64,000 bases of DNA, taken from Hansfordia pulvinata. Lineage: Eukaryota; Ascomycota; Sordariomycetes; Xylariales. Under the pieces are notes generated by a model. It was given only the letters and a program-made list of their open reading frames with translations, did no database searches and was not told where the DNA came from. This document shows, in pieces, positions 32,139 to 43,533 of the stretch (positions are counted from its first letter, which is position 1; the number at the start of each line of letters is the position of its first letter). The translations under genes were made by a program, and so were the position numbers. Where the stretch lies: NCBI GenBank assembly GCA_006538405.1, contig BJKQ01000012.1:965001-1029000 (forward strand). The letters run 5' to 3'.

Positions 32139-34921
32139 TCAGAGGCCAAATAGGCCGGCAAGCTCGCTGACTCCCAGACGGCCAAGGCTCGAAGCAGCCT
32201 CTGGGTTCAGCACCTCATTCACAAGGTCGCGCTTCTTCTCCTGCAGCTTGATGATGTTGTCTTCGACCGTGTCGTCCACCAAGACGCGGTGAACGGTGAC
32301 AGGTCTCTTCTGACCAATGCGATGGGCGCGACCAATGGCCTGATCCTCAATGGAAGGATTCCAGAAGGGGTCCAAGATGACCACATGCGTCGCTTCTTGC
32401 AAGTTGAGACCCGCGTTTCCAGCACGAAGACTGATAATCATCAGCTTGATGTTTGGGTCATCTTTGAAAGCATCAACAGCCTCCTCCCGAGACCTAGAGT
32501 CCATGCTTCCATCGTACCGCCGATAGTTGTAGCCCTCTCTGATGATGGGAATTTCCAGAAGATCCAAGAATGATGTGAACTGGCTGAAGACAAGAGTCTT
32601 CTCTCCTGGGTACTGCTGACGGATCTGCGCGAGCAACTCTATGGCCCTGTCGATCTTGCTGCTGCTCACCCACTCCGCGCCGATCCGTTTGAGGTATGCT
32701 TCGCGGCCAGCACTGTTCCAGCTGCGGTTCTTCGGTTCGTTGAACACCTTGGGCCTGGCTTTGCTCTTGCCCTTTTCCACTTTGAAGGGGCGTTGCGGGC
32801 TGGCACTTCGCTTGCGCTTGGCGGATCCTGGGTTCTCGGGTGCGCTAGCCGGCGTTGTAGGAGCCGGCGGTTTCGGTGCAGTCTTGAAAATCCGACGGAT
32901 GAGCTCGTCCGCTGGGGGCATTGAATCATCTGAAGAGATACTCGACGAGCGGGAGCGGCTTTTCGGGGACTCTGGAACTTCGGCTTTGATGTCCTCCTGA
33001 ACTGTGGCGCTGCCGGCAAAAGCAACATTGGCGGCTTCTGGCTCCGGCTTGATGGAGGCGGCGTCTGGTTCCGGCTTGACAGGTCCCGCCTTTTTGGCTT
33101 CCGTGGGAGCTTGTGGAGTCGCTTGGATGTTCCGTTGGGGTTGTTCGGGATCCGGCTTGACACGCTTGGAAGCAGACGGGAAGTCCTCGGGCGCAGTGTC
33201 GTATTCTTCCTCGTTTTCTTGTTCTTCTTCATCTTCGTCCTCGTCGACGACAAAACCCTTGAGATTGCCCTTCTCGTCGGCCTCATCTCCGTCGGACTCG
33301 CTCACGTCTTCATCAGCATCTTTGGTAGAATCGCCGATGCCTCGTCCCTGGCCGGAACGTCCGCCTGGTGCAAACTCGCGATTGGCCTTCAGGAAGATGC
33401 TGAGGACGACAACCTCGGACGGATCCATCTCTTGAGTACAGCCGGTCTCTTCGTGTTCTGGGCATGGAACTGTCTCCTGTCCATTTTCAAAGTCTCTCTC
33501 CGACATGGAGACGTTGAAACAGTCTTGGCAAACGAAGTGGCCGCATGAAAAGTTCAGGACAGGGTTCTTCGCGCGACCCGCGCACATTGGGCACGTCAGA
33601 CCACCTTCGCTCTCTCTCTGCACTCGGTCTTTGACATTGCGAGGGAACTTTCTGGAAAGAGTGTCCATGCCATCGGCGTCGATCGTGGCTTCGTCCGGGA
33701 TCTCCTGGTCCTTGAGCAGGAAGGGATGGCAACAGCACTGGCGTAGTCGCAGAAGGAGCACCAAGATGTAGTGATAGTGCCTCATCACTGTGCCCTCTTT
33801 GATGTACTTGTTGACCTCGAGCTGAGACTTCTCCTTCAAGGCCTCGTAGTAGGCTCTCTGTTCTTCGTCAAACTGGGCCTTTTGCGAGTTGATGGACAAT
33901 TCAGGCAGATTGAGAATCTGTTTGCCGTCGATCATGCTTTTGTCAGTTCTTTGCAGCATGATACTCCGGAGCACGGTCTGCAACGCTTGCATCGCTTGGT
34001 TCTTATTGAAGGCCGACTTCTTCAGAGGGGTGTCCACCTTGGTCCGAAAATATTGCCAGTTGTCGTAGGGGCGAATACGGAGAAATCGAATCAGACCATA
34101 GATCTCGGTCACGTTGTTCATCAAGGGCGTGCCCGTCATGCACAACCGGTGGGTTGCGTCAATCTTGGCCGTAGCAAGGGAGACGCAAGCCTTTCGGTTC
34201 TTGATGTTGTGGGCTTCGTCGAGAATGACGCGGTGGAAACGTGCTGCATTGTGCATGAACATGCGCTTGACCTCGGTCTTCCTCTTTCTCTTCGGCTTCT
34301 TCTTCTTCTTGTCCTTGTTGAAATCATAGACAGCGGAATACTCGTGCGAGACGGTGCCGTATGTGGTCAAGACGACGTCGTAGCTCAGCAAGCTTGCAAT
34401 CGTCATGTTCTTTTTCTTCTGACCGTGGTAGATGATGGTGCTGAGCTTGTGGCTGGTCTTGACCTTGTCGCGAATTTCGCGTTCCCATTGCTTGAGCAAG
34501 GCAAGAGGCCCAATGATCAGCGTTGTTTTGCGGGCGGCTTCTTTCGGGGACGAGCGAGGATCAAGGCCAGAGCTTGGATAGTCTTTCCCAGACCCATCGT
34601 GTCGGCGAGGATGCCGCCCTTGTGGTCGCCGTCTTCTTGGCGTGTAAGCCAAGTCAGGCCGACCTGTTGATGCGGCATCAGGTCGCAGGCAAGACCAGCG
34701 GGCTTCCTCAAACGTTCTGCTGCCGGTATGTCGATGGAAGGCAAGACCAAGAGCTTTCGAATAAATTGCTGAGTCTCTATCTTGTCAAGAGGATTCTCGG
34801 GCTCGTCGTCGTCAGAGTCGTACCATTGGCCGCTGATTGCGCCCATCCAGCCGATGTCTTCATCAAAGTTGTCCTCAGGGTAACCACCGGGCATGGTCAT
34901 CCTGCTGGGACGAGTGGTCAT
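32139..34921 (-). CDS. SNF2-family ATPase with RING finger, ULS1/RAD5-like; one-base frameshift
   Basis: Swi2/Snf2 DNA translocase with a RING domain inserted between the helicase lobes, the layout of ULS1/RIS1 and RAD5 (SUMO-targeted ubiquitin ligase or translocase at chromatin). The first ORF (34921 to about 34550) encodes motif I in ILADTMGLGKTIQALALILA; the second (about 34550 to 32139) encodes TTLIIGPLALLKQW, DEAH (RVILDEAHNIKNR), MTGTPLMNN, the RING CPMCAGRAKNPVLNFSCGHF, and the C-terminal lobe SLRAGNAGLNLQEATHVVIL and IGRAHRIGQKRPVTVH. The two frames join if one C is added to the CCCC run at 34546-34549, giving about 927 residues. No intron fits. An acidic and Pro/Ser-rich linker separates RING and lobe 2. 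The start ATG overlaps the stop of the MYND gene as ATGA. It lacks the long SUMO-binding N-terminus of yeast Uls1. Confidence 0.88.
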
Positions 34922-36462
34922 CGTGGGGCGAGTGGTGACGGATTGGGGCGGTCGTGATCCAGTGGAATGACCCCGAGATGTTTACATGCAAGAGAGTGTA
35001 TTCTATAGTCGGACGCTTGGCAAGCCTTGGAGCAGTATCGCGCTGTCAGACAGCCGGGGCAGGTAATGGCGTCTGTCCAAGCCCTGCAGGTGAAGCAAGG
35101 GGATTTCGTCTTCGAAGCAGTTGCGGGAATCCCGGTGCCAGCTCCAAGAGCCCTGGAGGCGGCTTCAAGAGTCTTGGGGGCAGCTTCAACAGACGATTTC
35201 CCCTGACTTTGAAGCTGTTCGAGATCCATTTTCTTGTCTTGAAGGCAGACCCCGAGGTGCTGCTGTCGGTGTTGCTGGTAACAGGCTGTGGAGCAGTAGT
35301 GGGCCTTTGAGCAGTCCCGGCAGCTCTCGGCGATTCTGGACAGAGGTCTTTGGCACCTCGAGTTTGAGCAAGGAGACTTGGCCTGCACCTTTTGAGTACC
35401 TGTGCAAAGGTCCTTCTGCCACGCACGGGACCTTGTGGCTTGACAGGTGGTTGAGCAGTAGTGGGTCACTTGACAGGCAGAACACTTTGGGGGAGGGGAG
35501 AGACGTTGGCGTTCGGTGTCCAGGGATGTGTGGCAAGCCTCGCACCGAGTCTGTTGGGCTCCCGCTACGGCCGGCGGCTGAGCGGGAGTTTTCTGTTTTT
35601 GCCGTTTCGCTTCCGCTCTGGCGGAGCAAATGGAGTAGTGCTTGACCAGGCCTTTATAACACTGGGTCGAGCAAACATAGAAATTTTTGCAGAACGAGCA
35701 GCCTGTCAAGTAGGGTTTGTTGTCCCCGCAAGTGTCGCATGGACGGGGGAAGGAAGGCCTGCTTGACGGTGGCGCGTGCGAGGAAGGGCTTGAATCGGCA
35801 GCACTTGGCCTGCTGGACGAGGGAGCTGTGCGCTGAAGGGATGTTGGGAGAGACGGAGTTGTAGGCGTCGAGGGGCCAGCAGCACCTCCAGGTGCGGGAT
35901 GATGCTGAGAGCGGATCTGGGAGCGGATCTGGGAGCAGACCGGCTTATGGGTGCGCCAATCGCGTCGCTGGCACGGGCGCGAGCAGTAGGAGGCCCAGCC
36001 GCAGCCGTCGCAGCGGTGGCTGACGCCGGAATGGCCCCCCTTGCCGCAAGACAGGCACCCGGCGGGAACGGGGGGCAGCCGTGGTAGCGTCTGATGCCGT
36101 GGCCGTGGTTGTTTTGTGCTAGGGGCGGAAGAAGTCGAGCGAGCCAAGGGGCTGGAGGCGGGCTCCTGCTTGAAAGCGGCGGGTCCGCGGATGTGGTGGT
36201 GATGCCCGTGTGTTGAAGGGGTCGGATGACTGCTGGGCGGCTTGGAGCCGGGCGTTTCGAAGGGGCTTCCTGCTGCTTGACCACCTGAGAGCGGCGCGTT
36301 AGCGCGACGATGCGCTCACGTGAATGAAGCTGAGGAGAGCATAGAGACGACAGGAGGCCTACCACTTTGGGGAGTCGCACGCGAGACACGAGCTTGGTTG
36401 AGATCGTGGAGGGGAGGGCGGTGGCTGTTGCCCGGCGTTTGGGGCGGATGAGAAGGGTCCAT
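34918..36462 (-). CDS. Protein with five MYND-type zinc fingers
   Basis: Two exons, 36462-36363 and 36284-34918, joined in phase by an intron with a GCTAAC branch site: 488 residues starting MDPSHPPQTPGNSHRPP. The first 109 residues are Pro/Ser-rich. Five MYND-type fingers with the C-x2-C ... C-x2-C ... Y-C-S-x2-C ... H-x3-C pattern occupy roughly residues 110-150, 216-253, 281-327, 339-380 and 430-467, for example HRCDGCGWASYCSRPCQRRD and AWTDAITCPGCLTARYCSKA. MYND fingers usually bind proline-rich partners. I know of no named fungal protein with this layout, and no SET or other catalytic domain is present. The reading frame has no in-frame ATG in the main ORF before the middle, so the upstream exon is needed. 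Its stop overlaps the next start (ATGA). Confidence 0.8.
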
Positions 36463-37841
36463 TATGCTGAGTCACCTGGGGCCCGTCGTCTTGTGTTTGC
36501 TGTGTTGGCAAGGAAGGTGCGTGCTGCTCCTCCGTGGGCGTCGCTGCCGTGTCGGGGGATGGCAGTCGCTGCCGATTTAATGCGCCGTGAGTCGGTGTTT
36601 GCTTGCAGGTGGAGGGGAAGGCACGACTGGGTGTCTCTGCGCTGGTGTAAAGAGCAGTCGACGCGTTGGGCAGCCGCGACACGCTAAATTGATGGGTTAG
36701 ATAAGTTGGGGGCCTGGGGGAAGCTGGTACATGCAGCACCTTAGGACGTTACCCAACTTCAGGTACTAGACGGAAGTCTTGTTAGGACAGTGCAAGCAGA
36801 CATAGGTACCTTAGGTACCCATATATGATGCCCAAGTATCGACGGCTTATTGCATACATGTAGGTAAGTGTCTACGTTCCAAGGCTCACAAAGAGAGGCA
36901 GATCTGGTTCGATTCTTGCATCCATCGCGAATCAAGTTGAGCCGCACAGAGAAGGAGGGCTGCTACCAAGCGGGTTGTACTGTCCCCTGTGCTGATCTTT
37001 AGGCACACGCAGCGCCATCAGCCCTGGGTGGAGAAGGGGCTTACGAGTACTCGTACCGCCGAGGCCCATTAAATTCCGAGACGCACATGGACGCGTGACC
37101 CACGCGCAATGACGCACCCCTTCTTCCACTTGCTTCGCTTCCCAGGCCGGCCTTGTGCCATGTAAACAGGCCATGCTTCTTCACCACGTCGGAGCCCACA
37201 ATACAATGAGGCACGCAGACACGCCGCCGTCGACGTCGTATGGAGCCTCAGCCCTACGTCAGAAGCTGCGCCTCTAATTGTTGCTTAAATACGCAACCTC
37301 GTCGCTGCAAGGTAATCTTTTGCGACCACGATGCGCCTTGGCAGCCAGTATCCTCGCTGAAAGGCGGCGTGAAAGGCAAAGTCCGAAGCCTCGCATGTCG
37401 GTCCACTTGCGATCTTCGACGTCCGATGCCCACGTTGGCGACCCCACCGCAACAACGACAGTGACGCCGGATCGGTGGTGTTGAGGGCAATTATAGATGG
37501 CAGTACCCATGTCAGCCTCCTTGCCACGATGTTGATTGACATTTGGTAGGCCAAAAGGCGGACTCGGCCTCCACCGGCGTGGCTTTGTTTGGCCTCAGGC
37601 CGCCTGCCGAATGGATCGGCTTCTGCCCGATCGTGAAAGCCAGTCTCTAGGCGAGTCACTATCGGCATTCAGTATAACAGACAGCATCACTATGTATGGA
37701 TGTTCAGTATTGTCGAATGTTATTATCGCCTTTATTATACAGTTTTTGCGGTCCTGTGCGGACACCTGCCGTCCTCTCCAATACTCGCGCGAGATCCAAC
37801 CGCAACCACGTCGTTGCCCGAGAACAACAGAACATTTCAGA
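36463..37841. other. Intergenic region upstream of the MYND gene
   Basis: No credible gene. Contains GGTACC-type palindromes (AGGTACCTTAGGTACC near 36806-36821) and a double TACGAGTACTCGTAC motif at 37042-37056. Confidence 0.45.
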
Positions 37842-38393
37842 TAATGTACGATGCTTCCAATGGAGGCTGTGCGGCCGGTGTCTTTGACTGGTGAGTCGGA
37901 TAGCCACTGTGATGGCAATCAGATCTGGGCTGACAGAACAGCTACACAAATGACGGCGAGCTGGCCGTGCTCAGGGCCGCCGAGGCATCTTGGTCTCCGG
38001 CCATCGTCCAGCCTTTTTTCTCCTTAGACTATCAACTTCCGCACTTTGCCAAGCTTGCCGCCGAGGCCGCACGCCCCGCCAGCGTCCCCCAGCCGTCCAC
38101 CTCGATCCAGGACACCGAAGAAACATCCGACAGAGCCGAGTCCGAGTGAAGCCCGCAAGCATGGCATGGTCAAGATCAACCCCAACCGCACCGTCCGGGG
38201 TACGTACCTCGTGGACATTATGGCTGCCAACGATGGCAAGTTGGACCTGACAGTTTCCAAGATGAAGGCGGTCGAGGTCTACGCGGAGTCGGTCTCCGAG
38301 GCTATCACGACCATCGTGGAATCTTCTGGCAGATCCTGGCGCAGTGCACGAGTGCGGCTTGATATTGAGCAGAATGGGGGCCCAGCTTGGTGA
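37842..38393 (+). CDS. Possible small hypothetical protein, frame uncertain
   Basis: I do not recognise it. ATG at 37842 starts MYDASNGGCAAGVFD; a plausible intron (about 37890-37941) leads to YTNDGELAVLRAAEASW and the frame stops at about 38149. A different frame of the same strand carries the more protein-like KHGMVKINPNRTVRGTYLVD, KLDLTVSKMKAVEVYAESV and RSWRSARVRLDIEQNG, ending at 38393, with an ATG available at 38163. Either two short ORFs overlap, or a splice or indel near 38100-38150 joins them. Real coding is suggested only by amino-acid composition. Confidence 0.35.
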
Positions 38394-39433
38394 GGGTCGA
38401 TGCAATGAGTGGACTCGAGGCAACGCGAACATGCCGGCTTCGTTCGGTCTGCCACTGGGGAGGTGCGAGAGTCGAATTACCTCGATCTTTCAGAGCTGAA
38501 CTGCCAACTTGTTCATGCCTACTGCAATGTGTACATGGTAGATAGATACCTAGTCTTGTAATCTTCCAAATAGCTCAACTCAGCACGTATCTCGAGTTAA
38601 GAAGCCCTCATGCCTCACTCAGACGTGTTCTTCTCACAGTATGGGACAAGGGCTTGACTCTTAAGATGTTCGAAAAGCGGTTCCTAGATGGTCTGTGATG
38701 CCGAGTTGGTTGCTCTGCGTAGTCAGGAGAGCTCTACCATCAGAAAGCAAAGGCCGGTTGCCTAGCACACGCTGAGCAGCTCGTGGCAAACGGATCTAGG
38801 CGGCTGGACTTTAACTTGTTGACTGCTATAGACTGCGCATTCAATGTAGATTGTGCTCCCAGAACTGGCTGCCTGTTGTTCTAACAACCAAACTGGTTAA
38901 CTTACCGCATTGTGCCCGCAGACACATGTGAATGCCCTGACTGCCCCCCACATTGCCAACTGCCCAGAGCAGGTTATGCTGTTAAAATGCCCTGATTTTC
39001 TATGGAAGCACCAGTCCCTTGCCCTTCCTGTGTCTCTATTACTTACCTACTTACCTATAGCGTTACCCCTTCGCTGCACAATACGGGAACTGCTGGAGTG
39101 CACAGGCAACCTGGATTCTCCACTCCAACACTTCCCTCCCTCCCTCTCTCTTCATCTCTCTCTCTCTCTTTTCATCCTCTCTCCCTCTTTGTACTTGTCT
39201 GTCGCCGACAACTTCTCACCACACCCCTCTTTCACATCTCTTGGGCACCTTTCACCCATCTCAGGCAGCCTCTCTCTACCTATCAGTGGTTCTATAGACT
39301 GTCCACTCTTGATTCGTTCTCCCTCCTCTCATCCAACATCCCTATAGTTGCGTGCTTCAGGCCCGGCTCCCGTCATCCCAGGGTTCCCCCGTCCGTTCGT
39401 TTCTCCCACCTCACCTGGAGAACGTCGGTTGTC
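38394..39433. promoter_or_regulatory. Intergenic region and likely promoter of the coiled-coil protein gene
   Basis: No gene. A CT-rich block at 39120-39210 (with TCTCTC runs) precedes the ATG at 39434 and is typical of fungal core promoters or 5' UTRs. Confidence 0.45.
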
Positions 39434-42400
39434 ATGGCCAGATCGTCCAGCTCCGACTCGGAGGATGGCGGAGGAGCACCCCTGCGGCCCCGATCCGGGG
39501 GCGGAGGAGCGCCTCTCCGACCGCAGTCCCCGCCGTCGCCCGTCACTCCGGCCCAGGCCCAGGCCCAGGCTCCGTCGGGAGGAGGAGAAGGGTCCAACAA
39601 CTCGGCGGAGGAGCGCGAGCGGGCGCTGATCCGGGCGTCGGCCAGCTTTGGCGGCAACCTGGGCACGCCGCCGAACCAGAGCGACCCCTTCACCTCAGGC
39701 GGCGGCTCGTCGCGCCAGCCCCGCGTGCCGCAGTCGGTGGCGCCCATGACCAACGTCGGCGGCAGCTCGCCGTGGTCCGGACCGCGCCGCAACCGCGCCA
39801 ACAGCCGTGCCCGCTCTTCCTTCTCGAGCGAGGGCTCGTACGTCTCTGCCTCGGGCGAAGGAGGAGGAGGAGGAGGAGGAGGCGAGGCCCCCATGACCCG
39901 CGATGTAAGTCTTTTACCTGTCCCTTGCCCTCCCCCCTCTCTCTCTTCCCCCCTCCTATCTCCCCCGATGCCACTATTATACCTACCACACATGTGAGTT
40001 GCCTGCCTGCCGAAGTGCCCTCATCGCTGACGAGAGACCTCACCGCCTTGACCCCGGGATACCAGGACGCCAACGGGCTGGTGCAGGGCGTCCACCGGAT
40101 CCTGGCGACGACGCTGCAGATGGTCAACGCGTCCCCGGGGGTCCCCGCGAGCCGCGCGCGGATCGTCGAGGCCAACTTCGCGCGGGCGGACCGGCTGGTC
40201 GGACAGGTGGCGGCGGGCCTCGCGGGGCAGGTCGAGGCGCTGCACCGGTCGCGGGTCGAGCAGCACGAGCGCTTCCGGGCGGCGCTGTACGACAGCAGCG
40301 CGACGCGCGCGCACCGCGACCGCCTGCAGCGCGAGCTGGCCGCCGCGGGCCGCCGCGAGGACCAGCTGCGCGCCGACCTCGAGGCGCTTCGCGCCGAGCT
40401 GCGCGCCGCCCGCCTGCGCGTCGACGACGCCCAGGAGGCCGCCGAGCAGCTGCGCATCCACCACCGCAACGTCTGCAAGGAGTACGAGGACAAGGAGGAG
40501 CGACAGTGCCAGAAGATTCACGTGAGTTTTGAGACCCAGCTTCGTTCATACGTGGTGATGGTGACTGTAGTTTCGGTGGTGACTTTAGTGTTGGTGACGA
40601 TGGTGGTGACGATGATAGTGATGGCACAGTCTTGAACCCTTGTTGAGAAAGTGACACCGGCAAGACACAACAACTGACACGGGACCGATCGCACAGGAAC
40701 TCGACACGGACGCCAAGCAGCTGCGCACGATGTGCTCCGAGTACTGGAGACAGGACCGCAACCGCATCAACGCCAGATTCAACAACCACAATAACAACCA
40801 CAATAACAACCACAATAACAACCACAACAAGACCAGCACCACTGCGACGCCGGCCAGCTCGGGCCACAGCAACAACTCGTGGGCCCTCCAGTCGCAGCGC
40901 CAGGCGTCGACGGACCTCACCGACCACAGCGCCAGCGAGTCCGCTTCCGGACGCGGAGATGAGGCGGCCGGCGCGCAGCAGCAGCAGCAGCAGCAGCAGC
41001 AGTGGCAGCTCGCCCGCCGCGACTCGTTCAACCCGCAGGCTCCCGAGTGGACTCCTCACGGCGGCGGCGGCGGCGGCGGCCTCTTGCAGCCGGCCAGACG
41101 TCTGCCCCCTTCTTCCAGCCAGGGCGTTTCTGGCGCTGGCGCAGTCTTCCAGACCCCGACGATGCCTCGCGGTGGTGGCGGTGGCGGAGGCGGAGGCGCC
41201 ATCCAGCGTCCCGGATCCGTGGCGCCGCAGATGCCCCCTTACACCCCGGCCGGCACCGCCGTCGCAGCCCGACAGCCGATGAGCATGGCGCTGACGCACT
41301 ACCCGCGCCGCCCGGCGTACGAGGCGACCTACGGCAGCCCCGAGCCTCACGGCGGCGGCGGTATGGCGTTTGCATCTGCCTCGGCGTCGGCATCGTCGTC
41401 CTTCTCCTTCTCGCCCAACTGGGCCGGCGGTCGCGAGGGCTACGGCAGCTCCGGCGACGACGAGCAGCACCAGCACCAGAGTCTTCAGCAGCAGCACCAG
41501 CTCGTGTACGGCGGCGGCAACAACAACAACGCGACCACCACCACCACCACAACCCCGATGTCGACGGCGATGACCACCACCACCGTCAGCAGCAGCAGCA
41601 GCGGGATCCCGCGGTCCAAGGCGACGTGGGACGAGCTGGACGTGCAGTCGGCGATGGCGCACCTGATGGAGCTGGCCAAGGGCGCCATCGTCAAGGGCGT
41701 CAACGCCGAGGGCGCGGGCCCGCCCAACGTCGCCGACGAGCGCATCCGCGTCGACGAGCCGCAGACGTGGCAGTACCTGATCGAGACCGTCTTCCCCGAC
41801 CCGCGCCAGGGCACCCGCCACATGGAGCACCTCATCGCCGAGCCCGCCTACCGCCCCTTCGTCCTCCAGCGCCTCATCCTCGACTTCCTCTTCCAGCGCA
41901 TCCTGTGCCCCGAGGTCTTCTTGGGGTTCAGCCCGCAGATGGACGAGCACCTCAAGGTTCTGCAGGCCCGCATCAAGGCTTTTGCCAGTGAGTTTTTTTT
42001 TTTTTTTTCTTCCACCCCTATTCCTTGGTCCCTCCCCCTTTTCAGCCAGAGGGAGAGAGAGAGAGGGAGAGGGAGAAAGAAAAAGAGAGTAGTCGAGTCT
42101 AGCTAACACCACCTTTGTAGACGGCGGCATGGCCAACCCCCGCGTCTCGGGCTACGAGCGCCAGAAGGTCCTCGACCAGCACGCCGCCCTGGTCTCGCGC
42201 ATCACCTCGTCGTCTTCTACCACCGCCGGCGCCGCGCCGCCCGACCAGGCGGCGCAGTCCTTCCGCGCGGCCTCGATCGAGCGGCACGCGCGCGTCCTGA
42301 CCCTGATCCTTCGCCCCTTGCGCTCCCGCGGGCTCAGCGACGCCGAGTCGCTGTCGCACCTGCGGACCGTGGCCGCCGCGGCCTGGGAGGTCAACGCGCG

Positions 42401-42641
42401 CCTGTGGTCCTCGGGCGTCACCCTGAACCACGTCTTCCCCGCCTGCGGCAACAAGTTCGCCGCCGCCACCATGGAGGCCCTCAACGCCCGCCAGATGGGC
42501 CGCTCCCCGGACCAGCTGCAGCACGCCCAGTACCGCATCCTGCTCGTCGTCTCGCCCACCATGTCCGTCCGCGACGACCGCGACCGCGGCGCCGTCAAGA
42601 CCCACCACGTCCGCAAGGCCGAGGTCCTCGTCATGAAATGA
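39434..42641 (+). CDS. Large coiled-coil / low-complexity protein of unknown function
   Basis: Not recognised by name. Four exons, 39434-39904, 40066-40521, 40697-41987 and 42121-42641, are phase-consistent and give about 912 residues. The N-terminus (MARSSSSDSEDGGGAPLRPR) is Ser/Gly/Pro-rich. Exon 2 encodes a long helical, probably coiled-coil segment (LQRELAAAGRREDQLRADLE with further Arg/Glu/Ala heptads). Exon 3 carries an Asn-His repeat, poly-Gln, poly-Gly and poly-Thr runs, then a globular part around SKATWDELDVQSAMAHLMEL and LIETVFPDPRQGTRHMEHLI that continues through exon 4 to the end. The helical plus globular C-terminus looks like a conserved fungal family. The exon 2 acceptor at 40065 is the only one keeping phase, though the upstream SSLTRDLTALTPGYQ also looks protein-like. 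All repeat tracts stay in frame. Confidence 0.75.
40781..40829 (+). repeat. 12-bp coding minisatellite (Asn-His repeat)
   Basis: Four near-perfect tandem copies of a 12-base unit (AACCACAATAAC) inside exon 3, encoding repeated N-H-N-N. The period is a multiple of three, so copy-number change would keep the frame. Confidence 0.85.
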
Positions 42642-43287
42642 GAAAAGTGATTGAGTGAGAGCGCATGAAAAGAGAGAGAGGAGAAAAAGTAGGTTCCGCT
42701 GGAAAAAGAGGGGCTTGATCACCTACATTTATTCGGAGGTGAACGGAGACGGGGAGAAAGAAAAAAAGAGAAGAATGAGAAACAGAACCAGAAATGTGCC
42801 TGCGGAAAGATGGCGGTGTCATAATGATGCTCTCTTCATCTGGGCTGGGCAGTTTGGGCTGGCTGTATACCTGGGTACTGGGAGTGACGCAGGGTTGGAT
42901 TGCGTGCTCGCCATCGAGAGAAAGACCTGGAAAGATCACGGCATTTGGCGAGCAAGCAGATTGGAGAGATGATGATTCTTCGGGCTATGGTGTGCCCGCG
43001 ATGGAGAGGTTCGTTCGATCACGTTTCTTGGGCGGCAGGCTCGCAGGCGGCGAGCGATCAGAAGGGCTGCCGGGATCACAGGCAGACTGCCGCTTCAGTG
43101 CTTATAGCTGCTTCGACCACAACTATTAGAGCTACGAAAATTAGAGACTCAAGTTTATTACGCCCACGACAGAGTGATTGTGATCAGGCAAGGACTGTAT
43201 TGGTGCTGTCAAGTCTGTAAGGACTGTATCGGTGCTATCAAGCCTGAAGGGGGTCCCGGCGCAGATGCCGGGCGCCGGAGAAACCCA
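42642..43287. other. Convergent intergenic region
   Basis: Purine-rich sequence just after the stop at 42641, then mixed sequence. Contains a near-duplicate of about 26 bases (AAGGACTGTAT-GGTGCT-TCAAG) at 43189-43213 and 43217-43242. No gene seen. Confidence 0.5.
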
Positions 43288-43533
43288 TCAGCCCCCTCGA
43301 GCGAAAGACGTCGCGTCCGAACTGCGAGTCGCCTGCGAGTCGTCGGTGTGCTTTTTGCCCGGAGTCTCTGGTTTGGCGTCCTTTTTCACGTCGGCCGCAG
43401 TCCCGCGCTTGGTCTCGTTCGTGTCCGATGCAGTCTGCTTTGCAGGGCGATGCTGATCGTAGTAGGCGGTCTGGAGTTCCGAGGATCCGAAATCGGGCTG
43501 CTCGCCCGGAGTGGTGGGGCGTGAGTCGGGCAT
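43288..43533 (-). CDS. Small hydrophilic protein, 81 residues, unknown function
   Basis: Single ORF from ATG 43533: MPDSRPTTPGEQPDFGSSEL then QTAYYDQHRPAKQTASD, ending in a Lys/Asp/Ser/Thr-rich tail with no hydrophobic segment. An upstream in-frame ATG at 43638 would add MDVDVDLKSSTLHRL but looks less protein-like. A TATA-like ATATAAGG lies on this strand near 43653-43660. The composition suggests an intrinsically disordered, hydrophilin-like protein. I cannot name a family. Confidence 0.5.
   Translation of the reverse strand: MPDSRPTTPGEQPDFGSSELQTAYYDQHRPAKQTASDTNETKRGTAADVKKDAKPETPGKKHTDDSQATRSSDATSFARGG

Noticed and set aside
40124..42136. 670-codon minus-strand frame opposite the coiled-coil protein
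   Set aside because: It contains Arg/Gly/Val runs that mirror the repeat tracts of the real plus-strand gene and has no motif.
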